This document shows, one piece after another, positions 26,063-34,082 of a stretch of 64,000 nt of DNA. The position numbers were made by a program, and so were the translations under genes. The stretch lies in assembly GCF_001507335.1 (NCBI RefSeq), contig NZ_LMAH01000001.1, forward strand, positions 124,001 to 188,000. The letters are read 5' to 3'. This DNA comes from Chryseobacterium sp. JAH. Its GTDB lineage: Bacteria; Bacteroidota; Bacteroidia; Flavobacteriales; Weeksellaceae. A model generated the notes under the pieces. That model saw only the letters and a program-made list of their open reading frames with translations. It did not search any database and had not been told where the DNA came from. Positions within the stretch are counted from its first letter, which is position 1; every line of letters begins with the position of its first letter.

Positions 26063-26473
26063 TTATTTTTTTAATCGCATCGCTTTTACTTTCTTGACGG
26101 AATCATTTATTAGAAAGCTTTGATACTCGGGACTCTCGAGGGGAACCATTGCGACTTTACCATCTTCGTTATGATGAAATCCAAAGCCGTAAGTTTTTGC
26201 TAATGACGAACAGCGGAGACAAGGTTGACCTTTGGAAAAAAACTTCTGTCTCTCAATCTCTTTTTCACTGTCAGAAATGTCATTTTTAATTACATAACAA
26301 TTAAAAATGAGATCGTCTGATGTGTATTTATACGCATTTTTAGCAAGAAATTCGTACTGCAGAAGAGCTGCTGTTTTCTGTTTCTTTTCTGGGGGAATCT
26401 GACTTGTTGAAACCGGACAGTCTTGAGCAACTTCAATAAACGTATTGGTATAGTTGGTTGTATGCTGTTTCAT
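26063..26473 (-). CDS. DUF6157-family protein
   Basis: The 136-residue protein has the features I know for DUF6157: an opening TTNYTNTFIEVAQDCPV, a central YKYTSDDLIFNCYV, and a C-terminal SKGQPCLRCSSLAKTYGFGFHHNEDGKVA. It has no signal peptide or membrane helix, and its function is unknown. Two Cys in CLRC could bind a metal, but this is speculation. It is divergent from the RRM gene. Confidence 0.75.
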   Translation of the reverse strand: MKQHTTNYTNTFIEVAQDCPVSTSQIPPEKKQKTAALLQYEFLAKNAYKYTSDDLIFNCYVIKNDISDSEKEIERQKFFSKGQPCLRCSSLAKTYGFGFHHNEDGKVAMVPLESPEYQSFLINDSVKKVKAMRLKK

Positions 26474-26601
26474 GTCTGTTTTTTTAATCTATTTTATCAT
26501 TATATTCATTATAGACGATTCATATAAACGTTTGATTAAAGCTAAATTACGACATTTTCATATTAAATTTTCTTTAACAGATGAAATAATCACAAAAAAG
26601 C

Positions 26602-26631
26602 TTTGATTTATTTAATTTAATTGTATCTTGC
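26602..26631 (+). promoter_or_regulatory. Probable promoter of the RRM protein gene
   Basis: TTTG (26602-26605) and TATCTTGC (26624-26631, one mismatch to TAnnTTTG) are 18 bases apart. The predicted transcript has an unusually long leader of about 90 bases, rich in U just before the start. Confidence 0.5.
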
Positions 26632-26724
26632 AAGCGTTTATATCAGGAATCAATATTATGTTCATTATTATGTTGTTTTTCTTTTATACCAGAATTTATA
26701 TTAATTTTTTAATTTTTTTTTAAA

Positions 26725-27102
26725 ATGAACATTTTTGTTTCAAACATCAATTACGCAACTAAAGAATATGAGTTGCACGATTTATTCGCAGAATTTGGCG
26801 ATGTATCATCTGCTAAAATTGTTACAGACAGAGAAACTGGTCGTTCTAGAGGTTTCGGTTTCGTAGAAATGGGTGATGAAGAAGGAGCTCAAGCTATCGA
26901 AGCTCTTAACCAAAAAGAACTTAACGGTAAGATTCTTAATGTGTCTGAGGCTAAGCCAAGAGAAGAAAAACCAAGAAGAAGTTTTGATAATAACAGAAGC
27001 GGAGGTGGAAGTTATGGTAACAACCGTTCAGGAGGTAACTCTGGAGGTGGTTACGGAAACAACAACCGTGGAGGTAACGGAGGCGGCGGAAGTCGTTGGT
27101 AA
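26725..27102 (+). CDS. RRM-domain RNA-binding protein with Gly-rich tail
   Basis: The 125-residue protein has a single RNA recognition motif: RNP2 in NIFVSNINYA and RNP1 in RGFGFVEM, then a tail of about 40 residues rich in Gly, Asn and Arg (repeats such as GGSYGNNRSGG). This layout is that of bacterial Rbp proteins, which bind single-stranded RNA and are often induced in the cold. The long U-rich leader suggests control after transcription. A strong terminator follows at 27109-27134. The overlapping frame at 26873 is a shadow. Confidence 0.93.
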   Translation: MNIFVSNINYATKEYELHDLFAEFGDVSSAKIVTDRETGRSRGFGFVEMGDEEGAQAIEALNQKELNGKILNVSEAKPREEKPRRSFDNNRSGGGSYGNNRSGGNSGGGYGNNNRGGNGGGGSRW

Positions 27103-27108
27103 AAAATT

Positions 27109-27134
27109 GAAGCGGCTTTTAAGCCGCTTTTTTT
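27109..27134 (+). terminator. Terminator of the RRM gene
   Basis: AAGCGGCT and AGCCGCTT form a GC-rich stem followed by seven T. Confidence 0.92.
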
Positions 27135-27216
27135 ATCTCTTTATTTATGAAGTGGAATTTAGACAATATCACAGTTGCTTACGTAGCAAATATCTAAGCT
27201 CTACGATTTAGACATT

Positions 27217-27684
27217 TCAGTCTTTTTTCTTTTTCTTTTTCTTATCCTTTCCTTTTTTATCTTTCTTAGTTTTCAATATTTCTTCGGCGAATTCTAATGT
27301 CGGAGCCTTTGCTTTTTCAGGTTTCATTTCAATTTTAAGATCAAAATATTCTTTAAGGTCATTCTGAGAAACTAAACTTTCTTTAAATAAAAATTCTAAA
27401 ATTTCACTGCCTGAATTATTGAAAAAATTATGGGTAAGATCTCTAAGTATAAACTTTTTATACTCATCAAAAGGAACAAGAACACTGTACTTAAAGATTC
27501 GACCTTCTTTTTCTGTAGATAAATAACCCTTCTCAACCAAGATTTTCAAATATGTAGAAACTGTATTTTGATGTGGTTTTGGTTCAGGATGCTTTTCCAT
27601 CACCTCTTTTAAATAGAAAGAATTCAAATCCCAAAAAAGCTTCATTAAGTTTTCTTCTGCTGATGTAAGATGATTTATTTTCAT
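27217..27684 (-). CDS. BlaI/MecI-family repressor with Lys-rich tail
   Basis: The first 120 residues are a winged helix of the BlaI/MecI/CopY family (LTSAEENLMKLFWDLNSFYLKEV, QNTVSTYLKILVEKGYLSTEKEGRIFKYS). The protein is 155 residues, longer than usual because of a C-terminal extension that ends in an almost pure Lys/Asp tail (about the last 16 residues). Partners of this family are usually BlaR1/MecR1-type membrane peptidases, but none is nearby. A 26-base imperfect palindrome at 27705-27730, just upstream of the start, is a good operator candidate for self-control. Confidence 0.87.
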   Translation of the reverse strand: MKINHLTSAEENLMKLFWDLNSFYLKEVMEKHPEPKPHQNTVSTYLKILVEKGYLSTEKEGRIFKYSVLVPFDEYKKFILRDLTHNFFNNSGSEILEFLFKESLVSQNDLKEYFDLKIEMKPEKAKAPTLEFAEEILKTKKDKKGKDKKKKKKKD

Positions 27685-27704
27685 ATTTGGATATATAATG
27701 TTTA

Positions 27705-27730
27705 GTTAATGCTAACATGTAACCGTTAAT
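27705..27730. promoter_or_regulatory. Candidate BlaI-type operator (imperfect palindrome)
   Basis: A 26-base dyad centred on ACATGT, with GTTAAT at one end and GTTAAT-like ATTAAC at the other, matches its own complement at 18 of 26 positions. It lies 20 bases upstream of the BlaI-like start. BlaI-family sites are dyads with TACA/TGTA cores, which fits. Confidence 0.5.
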
Positions 27731-27796
27731 GAAGAGCTAGGAGCTAGTCATTTCGATTTCATATTTAAACCTTATCAAATAATAAGTAGCGTTATA

Positions 27797-28444
27797 TTAC
27801 TTAATTGTAGTTTCCACAGGAATCACTTCAGTTGGTATATCATTACGCTGATACTTATTGTTGCAATAAAGATAGATAAAAGAAACCAAAATAGCGATGC
27901 CTGCTCCCATAAATACTTCTTTTACGGTATGTCTTTTCAAAATAATCCTGGTAATACCAACTAAAATTGCAATTCCGAGCCATGCAAAACCAATTTCAAT
28001 ATCAAAAGCAAAGAATAAAGCAGCTACAAAAACATTGAATGCCGTGTGCATCGAACTTTTAATATATAAATTACTGAACTGTAAAGCGAACAGAAGAATT
28101 AAAATAAACAACATCACGAAATCTATAAATCCGTTTTTAATATAATTAAATGTTAAATAGGAAATAACGCATACCGCAATGAAAATATATAATGTTTTTC
28201 TTTGAACCCGATTAGAGACATCCATATTGGTATACCTGCCTGTCTTTACATTCCATATGATCCAAATAATTACCGGCAGGATGGTAATCAATAAAATCGG
28301 TAAAAAGTGTGTAAATGCTTCTTTAAACGTGTAATTCTGAATACTGAAATACATAAAATAGATAACCAGAGAAACTAAAGGATTAAAAAAATCTGAGATA
28401 ATTCTTGAAACAATGTGTAGTAAAGAGGTCTTTTTTTCTTCCAT
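27797..28444 (-). CDS. PAP2-like membrane phosphatase
   Basis: The 215-residue protein has about six membrane helices. PAP2 motifs can be traced in degenerate form: RVQRK where KxxxxxxRP is expected, SSMHTAF for PSGH, and TRIILKRHTVKEVFMGAGI for the last SRxxxxxHxxxD. The general His is kept in both places, but the usual Pro and Asp are not. It may be a lipid phosphatase or an inactive relative. It is divergent from pdhA. Confidence 0.7.
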   Translation of the reverse strand: MEEKKTSLLHIVSRIISDFFNPLVSLVIYFMYFSIQNYTFKEAFTHFLPILLITILPVIIWIIWNVKTGRYTNMDVSNRVQRKTLYIFIAVCVISYLTFNYIKNGFIDFVMLFILILLFALQFSNLYIKSSMHTAFNVFVAALFFAFDIEIGFAWLGIAILVGITRIILKRHTVKEVFMGAGIAILVSFIYLYCNNKYQRNDIPTEVIPVETTIK

Positions 28445-28524
28445 ATTGAAGTTTGTGATGTAAATATAACATTATAACTAAAAAAACAATTGCTCTATAT
28501 ATAATAAAAACAAAGTTTTTTTTA

Positions 28525-28532
28525 TATTTTTG
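28525..28532 (+). promoter_or_regulatory. -7 box of pdhA
   Basis: TATTTTTG fits TAnnTTTG and lies 38 bases upstream of the pdhA ATG. Confidence 0.45.
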
Positions 28533-28570
28533 CTCAACTATTTCATAATAAATAAGCAAGAAGCTAGCAC

Positions 28571-29572
28571 ATGAAAGAATTTTCTAAAGAGGTATACCTG
28601 AAGTGGTATGAAGATATGACAATGTGGAGAAGGTTTGAAGACAAATGCCGTTCTCTTTATCTAAAACAAAAAATCAGAGGTTTTTTACATTTGTACAATG
28701 GTCAGGAGGCTATTCCTGCAGGTTTTACACATGCAATGGATTTAACTAAAGACAGCATGATCACTGCCTACAGATGTCACATTCATCCAATGGCGATGGG
28801 AGTAGACCCAAAAAGAATCATGGCAGAACTTTGCGGTAAAGCTACGGGTACTTCCGGAGGTATGGGTGGATCTATGCACATCTTCAGTAAAGAACACAGA
28901 TTTTACGGAGGTCACGGTATTGTAGGAGGACAGATTCCTTTGGGAGCAGGAATTGCTTTCGCAGATAAATATTTCGACAGAAAAGCAGTAAACATCTGTT
29001 TCTTTGGAGACGGTGCTGCAAGACAAGGTTCTCTTCATGAAACTTTCAACATGGCAATGAACTGGAAGCTTCCGGTAGTATTTGTAGTTGAAAACAATCA
29101 ATATGCAATGGGAACTTCTGTAAAAAGAACTGCAAACCACGAAGATATCTACAAACTAGGATTGGGTTACGAAATGCCTTGTTTAGCTGTTGATGCAATG
29201 GATCCTGAGAAAGTAGCTGAAGCTGCTTACGAAGCTATAGAAAGAGCTAGAAGAGGAGACGGACCTACTTTCATCGAAGCAAGAACCTATCGTTTCAGAG
29301 GTCACTCAATGTCTGATGCTGAGCCTTACAGATCTAAGGATGAAGTTGCTATTGCGAAAAAAGATGATCCAATTGAATTAATCAAAGCGAGAATCTTAGA
29401 AAACAACTGGGCAACTGAAGAAGAATTGGAAGCTACAGATAATAAATCAAGAGACTTTGTAGAAGAGTGCATCGAGTTTATGGAAAATTCTCCGTATCCG
29501 ACTGCTGAAAAAATCTACGAGTATGTGTATGCTCAGGAAGATTATCCATTCTTAGACAAATTAGAAAACTAA
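28571..29572 (+). CDS. pdhA: Pyruvate dehydrogenase E1 component, alpha subunit
   Basis: The alpha subunit binds thiamine diphosphate together with the beta subunit and decarboxylates pyruvate, feeding the E2 lipoyl groups. The 333-residue protein has the ThDP motif GDGAARQGSLHETFNMA ending in VVENN, the HGIVGGQIPLGAGIAFA region, and the phosphorylation-loop equivalent YRFRGHSMSDAEPYR. The E2 gene follows 94 bases downstream. No beta-subunit gene is nearby, so pdhB must be elsewhere. Confidence 0.95.
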   Translation: MKEFSKEVYLKWYEDMTMWRRFEDKCRSLYLKQKIRGFLHLYNGQEAIPAGFTHAMDLTKDSMITAYRCHIHPMAMGVDPKRIMAELCGKATGTSGGMGGSMHIFSKEHRFYGGHGIVGGQIPLGAGIAFADKYFDRKAVNICFFGDGAARQGSLHETFNMAMNWKLPVVFVVENNQYAMGTSVKRTANHEDIYKLGLGYEMPCLAVDAMDPEKVAEAAYEAIERARRGDGPTFIEARTYRFRGHSMSDAEPYRSKDEVAIAKKDDPIELIKARILENNWATEEELEATDNKSRDFVEECIEFMENSPYPTAEKIYEYVYAQEDYPFLDKLEN

Positions 29573-29587
29573 ACGATAATTAAGTCA

Positions 29588-29660
29588 ATTTGAAAATTTG
29601 AAAATGAGGTCGTTAACACATCCTTTTTTAATTTTCAAATTCCCAAATTTTCAAATTAAA
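29588..29660. repeat. Inverted AATTTGAAAATTTGAAAAT repeat between pdhA and pdhC
   Basis: AATTTGAAAATTTGAAAAT (about 29588-29606) is mirrored by ATTTTCAAATTCCCAAATTTTCAAATT (about 29631-29657), giving a long AT-rich hairpin in the 94-base gap. It looks like a dispersed intergenic repeat of this genus, and it could act on the linked message. Confidence 0.55.
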
Positions 29661-29666
29661 AAAAAT

Positions 29667-31286
29667 ATGGCAGAAGTTATTACAATGCCACGTCTTTCCG
29701 ACACTATGACGGAAGGAAAAGTGGCAAAATGGCATAAAAAAGTAGGAGATAAAATAAAGGAAGGAGATATTTTAGCTGAAATTGAAACGGATAAAGCGGT
29801 TCAGGATTTCGAATCTGAAATTGAAGGAACTCTTTTATTTGTAGGTGTTGAAGAAGGTGCTGCAGCAGCAGTTGATTCTATTTTGGCAATTATTGGTCAG
29901 GAAGGTGAAGATATTTCTTCTCTAAAAGGGGGAAGTGCTCCGGTAACTGAAGGTGGTTCTGAGGAAAAAAAATCTGAGGAAGAATCTAAAACAGAAAATG
30001 AATCTACAGGCGTTGAGCAAACTTCAGCAGAAGTTCCTGCAGGTGTAGAGGTAATCACTATGCCTAGACTTTCTGATACAATGACAGAAGGTAAGGTTGC
30101 CAAATGGCACAAAAATGTTGGAGATACAGTAAAAGAAGGAGATCTTCTTGCTGAGATTGAAACAGATAAAGCAGTTCAGGATTTTGAATCTGAATTTAAT
30201 GGAATACTTCTTAAACAAGGTGTTGAAGAAGGTGGTGCTGCACCAGTTGATACTGTTTTGGCGATCATAGGTCCCGAAGGAACTGATGTGTCAGGAGTTG
30301 GAGCTGCAAAACCTGCAACAAAGTCTGAGGATAAACCAACAGAGCAAAAATCTGAAGCGAAAGCAGAAGAGAAATCGGTTGCACAAACAGCAAACGCTTC
30401 ATCATCAGATAGAGTAGCAATTTCTCCTTTAGCTAAAAAAATGGCTCAGGATAAAGGTGTTGACATCAACAGCCTTCAAGGTTCTGGTGAAAACGGAAGA
30501 ATTGTGAAAAAAGATATTGAAAACTATCAACCTGCACAAAAAACTGAATCAGCTCCGGCTAACCAAAGTAATGCAGCAGCTCAGGTTGCGCTGAGCTTTG
30601 TACAGGGAGAAGATACAGAAACTCCAAACTCTCAGGTAAGAAACATCATTGCGAAACGTCTTTCTGAAAGCAAATTCTCTGCTCCTCATTATTATCTGAT
30701 GGTTGAAATCAACATGGATAAAGCGATTGAAGCAAGAAAAGAAATCAACTCATTGCCAGATACAAAAATTTCATTCAACGACATGGTAATTAAGGCGACA
30801 GCAGTTGCTTTAAGAAAACATCCACAGGTGAACTCTAGCTGGGCAGGAGATAAAGTAATTCACAGAGGAAATATCAACGTTGGAGTAGCAGTTGCTATTC
30901 CTGATGGATTGGTAGTTCCGGTTCTGAAAAATACAGACCAAATGAATTACACTCAGATTTCTGCTGCTGTGAAAGATATGGCCGGAAGAGCAAAATCTAA
31001 AGGGCTTAAAGCAAACGAAATGGAAGGTTCTACATTCTCTATCTCAAACTTAGGAATGTTCGGAATTGAAACTTTTACAAGTATCATCAACCAACCCAAC
31101 GCTGCAATCCTTTCAGTAGGGGCAATTATCGAAAAACCAATCGTGAAGAACGGTCAGATCGTTGTAGGAAACATTATGAAACTTTCATTGGCATGTGACC
31201 ACAGAGTGGTAGACGGTGCTACGGGAGCTCAGTTTTTACAGACTTTAAAAACATATTTAGAAAGTCCTTTAACATTGTTACTGTAA
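29667..31286 (+). CDS. pdhC: Dihydrolipoamide acetyltransferase, E2 of pyruvate dehydrogenase
   Basis: E2 carries acetyl groups from E1 to coenzyme A. The 539-residue protein has two lipoyl domains (about 1-80 and 125-205), each with the lipoyl Lys in ETDKAVQDFESE, Ala/Glu/Lys-rich linkers, a peripheral subunit-binding domain (VAISPLAKKMAQDKGVDI) and a catalytic domain with the active His in CDHRVVDGATGAQFL. The ATG at 29667 is chosen over the upstream in-frame start because the extra 23 residues come from the repeat. A terminator lies at 31307-31336. Confidence 0.95.
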   Translation: MAEVITMPRLSDTMTEGKVAKWHKKVGDKIKEGDILAEIETDKAVQDFESEIEGTLLFVGVEEGAAAAVDSILAIIGQEGEDISSLKGGSAPVTEGGSEEKKSEEESKTENESTGVEQTSAEVPAGVEVITMPRLSDTMTEGKVAKWHKNVGDTVKEGDLLAEIETDKAVQDFESEFNGILLKQGVEEGGAAPVDTVLAIIGPEGTDVSGVGAAKPATKSEDKPTEQKSEAKAEEKSVAQTANASSSDRVAISPLAKKMAQDKGVDINSLQGSGENGRIVKKDIENYQPAQKTESAPANQSNAAAQVALSFVQGEDTETPNSQVRNIIAKRLSESKFSAPHYYLMVEINMDKAIEARKEINSLPDTKISFNDMVIKATAVALRKHPQVNSSWAGDKVIHRGNINVGVAVAIPDGLVVPVLKNTDQMNYTQISAAVKDMAGRAKSKGLKANEMEGSTFSISNLGMFGIETFTSIINQPNAAILSVGAIIEKPIVKNGQIVVGNIMKLSLACDHRVVDGATGAQFLQTLKTYLESPLTLLL

Positions 31287-31306
31287 TTTTCTTTTTATAT
31301 TATACT

Positions 31307-31336
31307 AAAACCTCTCATCTCGAGAGGTTTTTTTTG
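31307..31336 (+). terminator. Terminator of the pdhA-pdhC unit
   Basis: AAAACCTCTC and GAGAGGTTTT form a perfect stem followed by eight T. Confidence 0.9.
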
Positions 31337-31432
31337 TGTTAAATTCTTCTTTAGTGCAACTCTTAATTCTACTTCTAACTTAAGAATCTTTGCCAATAAA
31401 AAATAATATCCTATTTTAGTGAAAAAATATAA

Positions 31433-32299
31433 ATGAAGAAAATTATTATCGGAATGCTTTCATTTCTAAGCATCACAGCTTATGCACAGAACCAGCGTTT
31501 TTCCTACGAGTATAAATTTGTGATAGATTCTACAGAAAAAGATAAAGTAGAAACAGAAATCATGCTTCTTAATGTTTTTTCGAAAGGTTCACAGTTTTAC
31601 AGCCAGGCGGTAGCAAAAACAGACTCTACAATGAGTGCCGAAATATCAAAACAGGTGAATTCTGGGAGTACGAATATTAATCTGAAAGGAATAGCACTAG
31701 GCGGAAGGGTACGACATCAGGTAGAAAAAAATTATCCCGATTATCTCGTTAATTATTTTATAAAGATGGGAGGCGAAGAGTACATGGTTACGGAAAGCAG
31801 AAATCAAGACTGGAAAATTCTCCCCGACAAAGAAAAAATCGGAGAATTGATGGCACAAAAAGCTACTTGTAATTTTGCCGGTCGCAGCTGGATAGCTTGG
31901 TTTGTTGCCGAAATTCCGATACAGGATGGACCATATAAATTTCATGGTTTACCCGGTTTGATTGTTAAAATTGAGGACCAGACAAAATCTCATTCTTATG
32001 AGTTAAAAGGAATTAAAAAATTGAGTGAAGATACGGAGTTCAAAAGCTTTAAAGATAAAACAAGATATAATTCGTTGATTGCTTTAGATCAAAAAAAATT
32101 TAAGAAAGCATATTTAGACTTTCGAGCAGATCCAAACAAAGGAGCCAGACAGATGGCTTCTTCAGGCACGGTTATATCGATGAAAGATGCATCTGGAAAT
32201 CCGGTAGATATGAGTAAAATGATGAAAGACAGGGAGAAAAAGCAAATCGAAGTCAATAAAAAGAATAATAATCTCTTGGAATTAGACTTACTGAAATAA
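31433..32299 (+). CDS. GLPGLI-family secreted protein, copy 1 of tandem set
   Basis: The 288-residue precursor has a signal peptide ending in TAYAQ (about residue 19), then RFSYEYKFVIDSTEKDK, DWKILPDKEKIGEL, NFAGRSWIAWF and the family name motif KFHGLPGLIVKIED (near residue 168). GLPGLI proteins are found in Bacteroidota; their function is unknown to me, though they are often exported. No lipobox or T9SS domain is present. The next copy starts 23 bases after its stop, so the three form one operon. Confidence 0.85.
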   Translation: MKKIIIGMLSFLSITAYAQNQRFSYEYKFVIDSTEKDKVETEIMLLNVFSKGSQFYSQAVAKTDSTMSAEISKQVNSGSTNINLKGIALGGRVRHQVEKNYPDYLVNYFIKMGGEEYMVTESRNQDWKILPDKEKIGELMAQKATCNFAGRSWIAWFVAEIPIQDGPYKFHGLPGLIVKIEDQTKSHSYELKGIKKLSEDTEFKSFKDKTRYNSLIALDQKKFKKAYLDFRADPNKGARQMASSGTVISMKDASGNPVDMSKMMKDREKKQIEVNKKNNNLLELDLLK

Positions 32300-32322
32300 T
32301 TAAACTCATATAAATCAGTCAA

Positions 32323-33168
32323 ATGAAAGTATCATTTATCGCAGCCTTTTCATTTTTAAGCATATATCTTAATGCACAAAGTCAACGATTTATTTATGAG
32401 TACAAATTTGTAAAAGATTCTACCGAAAAAAGTAAATCTGAAACTGAACTCATGGTTTTAGATGCCACTAAAATAGGTTCTAAATTTTACAGTTTGAAAA
32501 AAAGCACGGCAGACTCGATACACCTGGACAGAGTGCAAAAAGGAGAAAAAGATTTTTCAGGAATAGATTATGGATTGGTGCTGTATGTGGTTGAAAAAAC
32601 CTATCCCGATTTTAAAATTGAGTTCTTCAATATGTTCGAAATGGATAAATACAAGGTTACCGACAGGAGAAAATTAGATTGGAAAATACTGCCAGATAAA
32701 GAGAAAATGGGTGAATTTAATACTCAAAAAGCTTCCGTTAATTTTGCCGGAAGAACTTGGACAGCGTGGTTTGCAACTGATATTCCGATTCAGGACGGAC
32801 CTTATAAGTTTCATGGTCTTCCCGGATTGATTGTAAAATTGGAGGATAAAACCCAGTCACATTCTTTTGTGTTAAAAGAAATCAAAAAGCTTGCTGGAGA
32901 TTATCAGTGGGAAAGTGACAATAAAATAAAAAGCTTTAATGCAACAGTTCCACTCGATGAGATAAAATATAAAAAACAGTTTATTGATTTAAGAAATAAT
33001 CCGGCTAAAAGTTTAAGACAAATAGTTTCAAGCAATCAAAAAATAAATATAATTGATGAAACCGGAAAACCCTTAGATATTGAAAAATTAATTAAAGACA
33101 AAGAAAGAGCGGCTAAGGAAAATAATGCCAGAGACAATAATGTATTAGAACTGGAGTTATTAAAATAA
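32323..33168 (+). CDS. GLPGLI-family secreted protein, copy 2 of tandem set
   Basis: This 281-residue paralogue has a signal peptide (MKVSFIAAFSFLSIYLNAQ) and the same landmarks: RFIYEYKFVKDSTEKSK, DWKILPDKEKMGEF, NFAGRTWTAWFATDIPIQDG and KFHGLPGLIVKLED (near 162). It is closer to copy 3 than to copy 1 in the region after the leader. The C-terminal end EKLIKDKERAAKENN ends like its neighbours in NNxLELxLLK. Function unknown. The downstream copy begins 16 bases after its stop. Confidence 0.85.
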   Translation: MKVSFIAAFSFLSIYLNAQSQRFIYEYKFVKDSTEKSKSETELMVLDATKIGSKFYSLKKSTADSIHLDRVQKGEKDFSGIDYGLVLYVVEKTYPDFKIEFFNMFEMDKYKVTDRRKLDWKILPDKEKMGEFNTQKASVNFAGRTWTAWFATDIPIQDGPYKFHGLPGLIVKLEDKTQSHSFVLKEIKKLAGDYQWESDNKIKSFNATVPLDEIKYKKQFIDLRNNPAKSLRQIVSSNQKINIIDETGKPLDIEKLIKDKERAAKENNARDNNVLELELLK

Positions 33169-33184
33169 TTTAAAAAAAACATTA

Positions 33185-34030
33185 ATGAAAAACCTATTAC
33201 TTATAATTTTCACTTTTTCAAATATTCTATTATATGCACAAAATCAAAGATTCAGCTACGAATATAAATTTGTGACTGATTCTACAGCAAAAGATAAATC
33301 TGAAACTGAACTGATGTATCTCGATATTTCTAAAAACGGTTCTAAATTTTATAGTAGAGACAAAGCTGTTGCAGATTCGCTGATGAAAGAAATAGACAAA
33401 AAAAGCAATCCCGATTTTTCAGGAATAAAGTTTGGGAAAGTTCAGTTTGTCGTTGAAAAGTCATATCCCGATTATAAAATTATATTTTTTAATTCGGTAG
33501 ATATGGACAATTATAAAGTTTCTGATGAAAGAAATATTGACTGGAAAATTCTTGCTGAAAAAGAAAAAATAGGAGAATTTAGTGCTCAAAAAGCAACCAC
33601 TAGTTTTGCTGGAAGAAAATGGACAGCTTGGTTTACAACAGATCTTCCTTTTCAGGATGGTCCGTATAAATTTCATGGATTACCTGGTTTGATTGTGAAA
33701 ATTGAAGATAAAGCAAAGTCTCATTCTTTTATTTTAAAGGGTGTAAAAAATCTCAAAGCAGACGAAATTTGGATCAGTGAAACTGATAGGGAAAGATACG
33801 ACCCTTTGATCAATCTCAATTATGATAAATATAATCAGCAAGTGATAGATCACAGAAATAATCCTACAAAAGGTATGAGACAATTGATGGCAAGAGGTGG
33901 AAGCGTCAAATTTACTGATCAAAACGGAAAAGAACTTGATACCAATAAAATGATGAGAGAACAAGAAAAAAGAGCTAAAGAAAATAATGTAAAAGATAAT
34001 AATCTTTTAGAATTGGATATATTACAATAA
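33185..34030 (+). CDS. GLPGLI-family secreted protein, copy 3 of tandem set
   Basis: This 281-residue paralogue has a signal peptide ending near LLYAQ and the landmarks RFSYEYKFVTDSTAKDKSE, DWKILAEKEKIGEF, SFAGRKWTAWFTTDLPFQDG and KFHGLPGLIVKIED (near 161). It is the last gene of the operon and ends at the hairpin 34034-34060. The three copies diverge most between about residues 60 and 100 and in the last 80 residues, which suggests that ligand or partner contacts differ there. Confidence 0.85.
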   Translation: MKNLLLIIFTFSNILLYAQNQRFSYEYKFVTDSTAKDKSETELMYLDISKNGSKFYSRDKAVADSLMKEIDKKSNPDFSGIKFGKVQFVVEKSYPDYKIIFFNSVDMDNYKVSDERNIDWKILAEKEKIGEFSAQKATTSFAGRKWTAWFTTDLPFQDGPYKFHGLPGLIVKIEDKAKSHSFILKGVKNLKADEIWISETDRERYDPLINLNYDKYNQQVIDHRNNPTKGMRQLMARGGSVKFTDQNGKELDTNKMMREQEKRAKENNVKDNNLLELDILQ

Positions 34031-34033
34031 AAA

Positions 34034-34062
34034 AACGTCCGAAACTTTGTTTCGGGCGTTCA
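34034..34062. terminator. Bidirectional terminator between GLPGLI operon and transaldolase gene
   Basis: AACGTCCGAAAC and GTTTCGGGCGTT pair with one G-T; the T-run is strong on the minus strand and weaker on the plus strand. Confidence 0.82.
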
Positions 34063-34082
34063 TATTTTTAAACTAAAAATGA

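Noticed and set aside
26873-27211. 112-codon frame overlapping the RRM gene
   Set aside because: Read in another frame of the Gly-rich tail; repetitive Val/Thr/Glu product is a by-product of the repeat codons.
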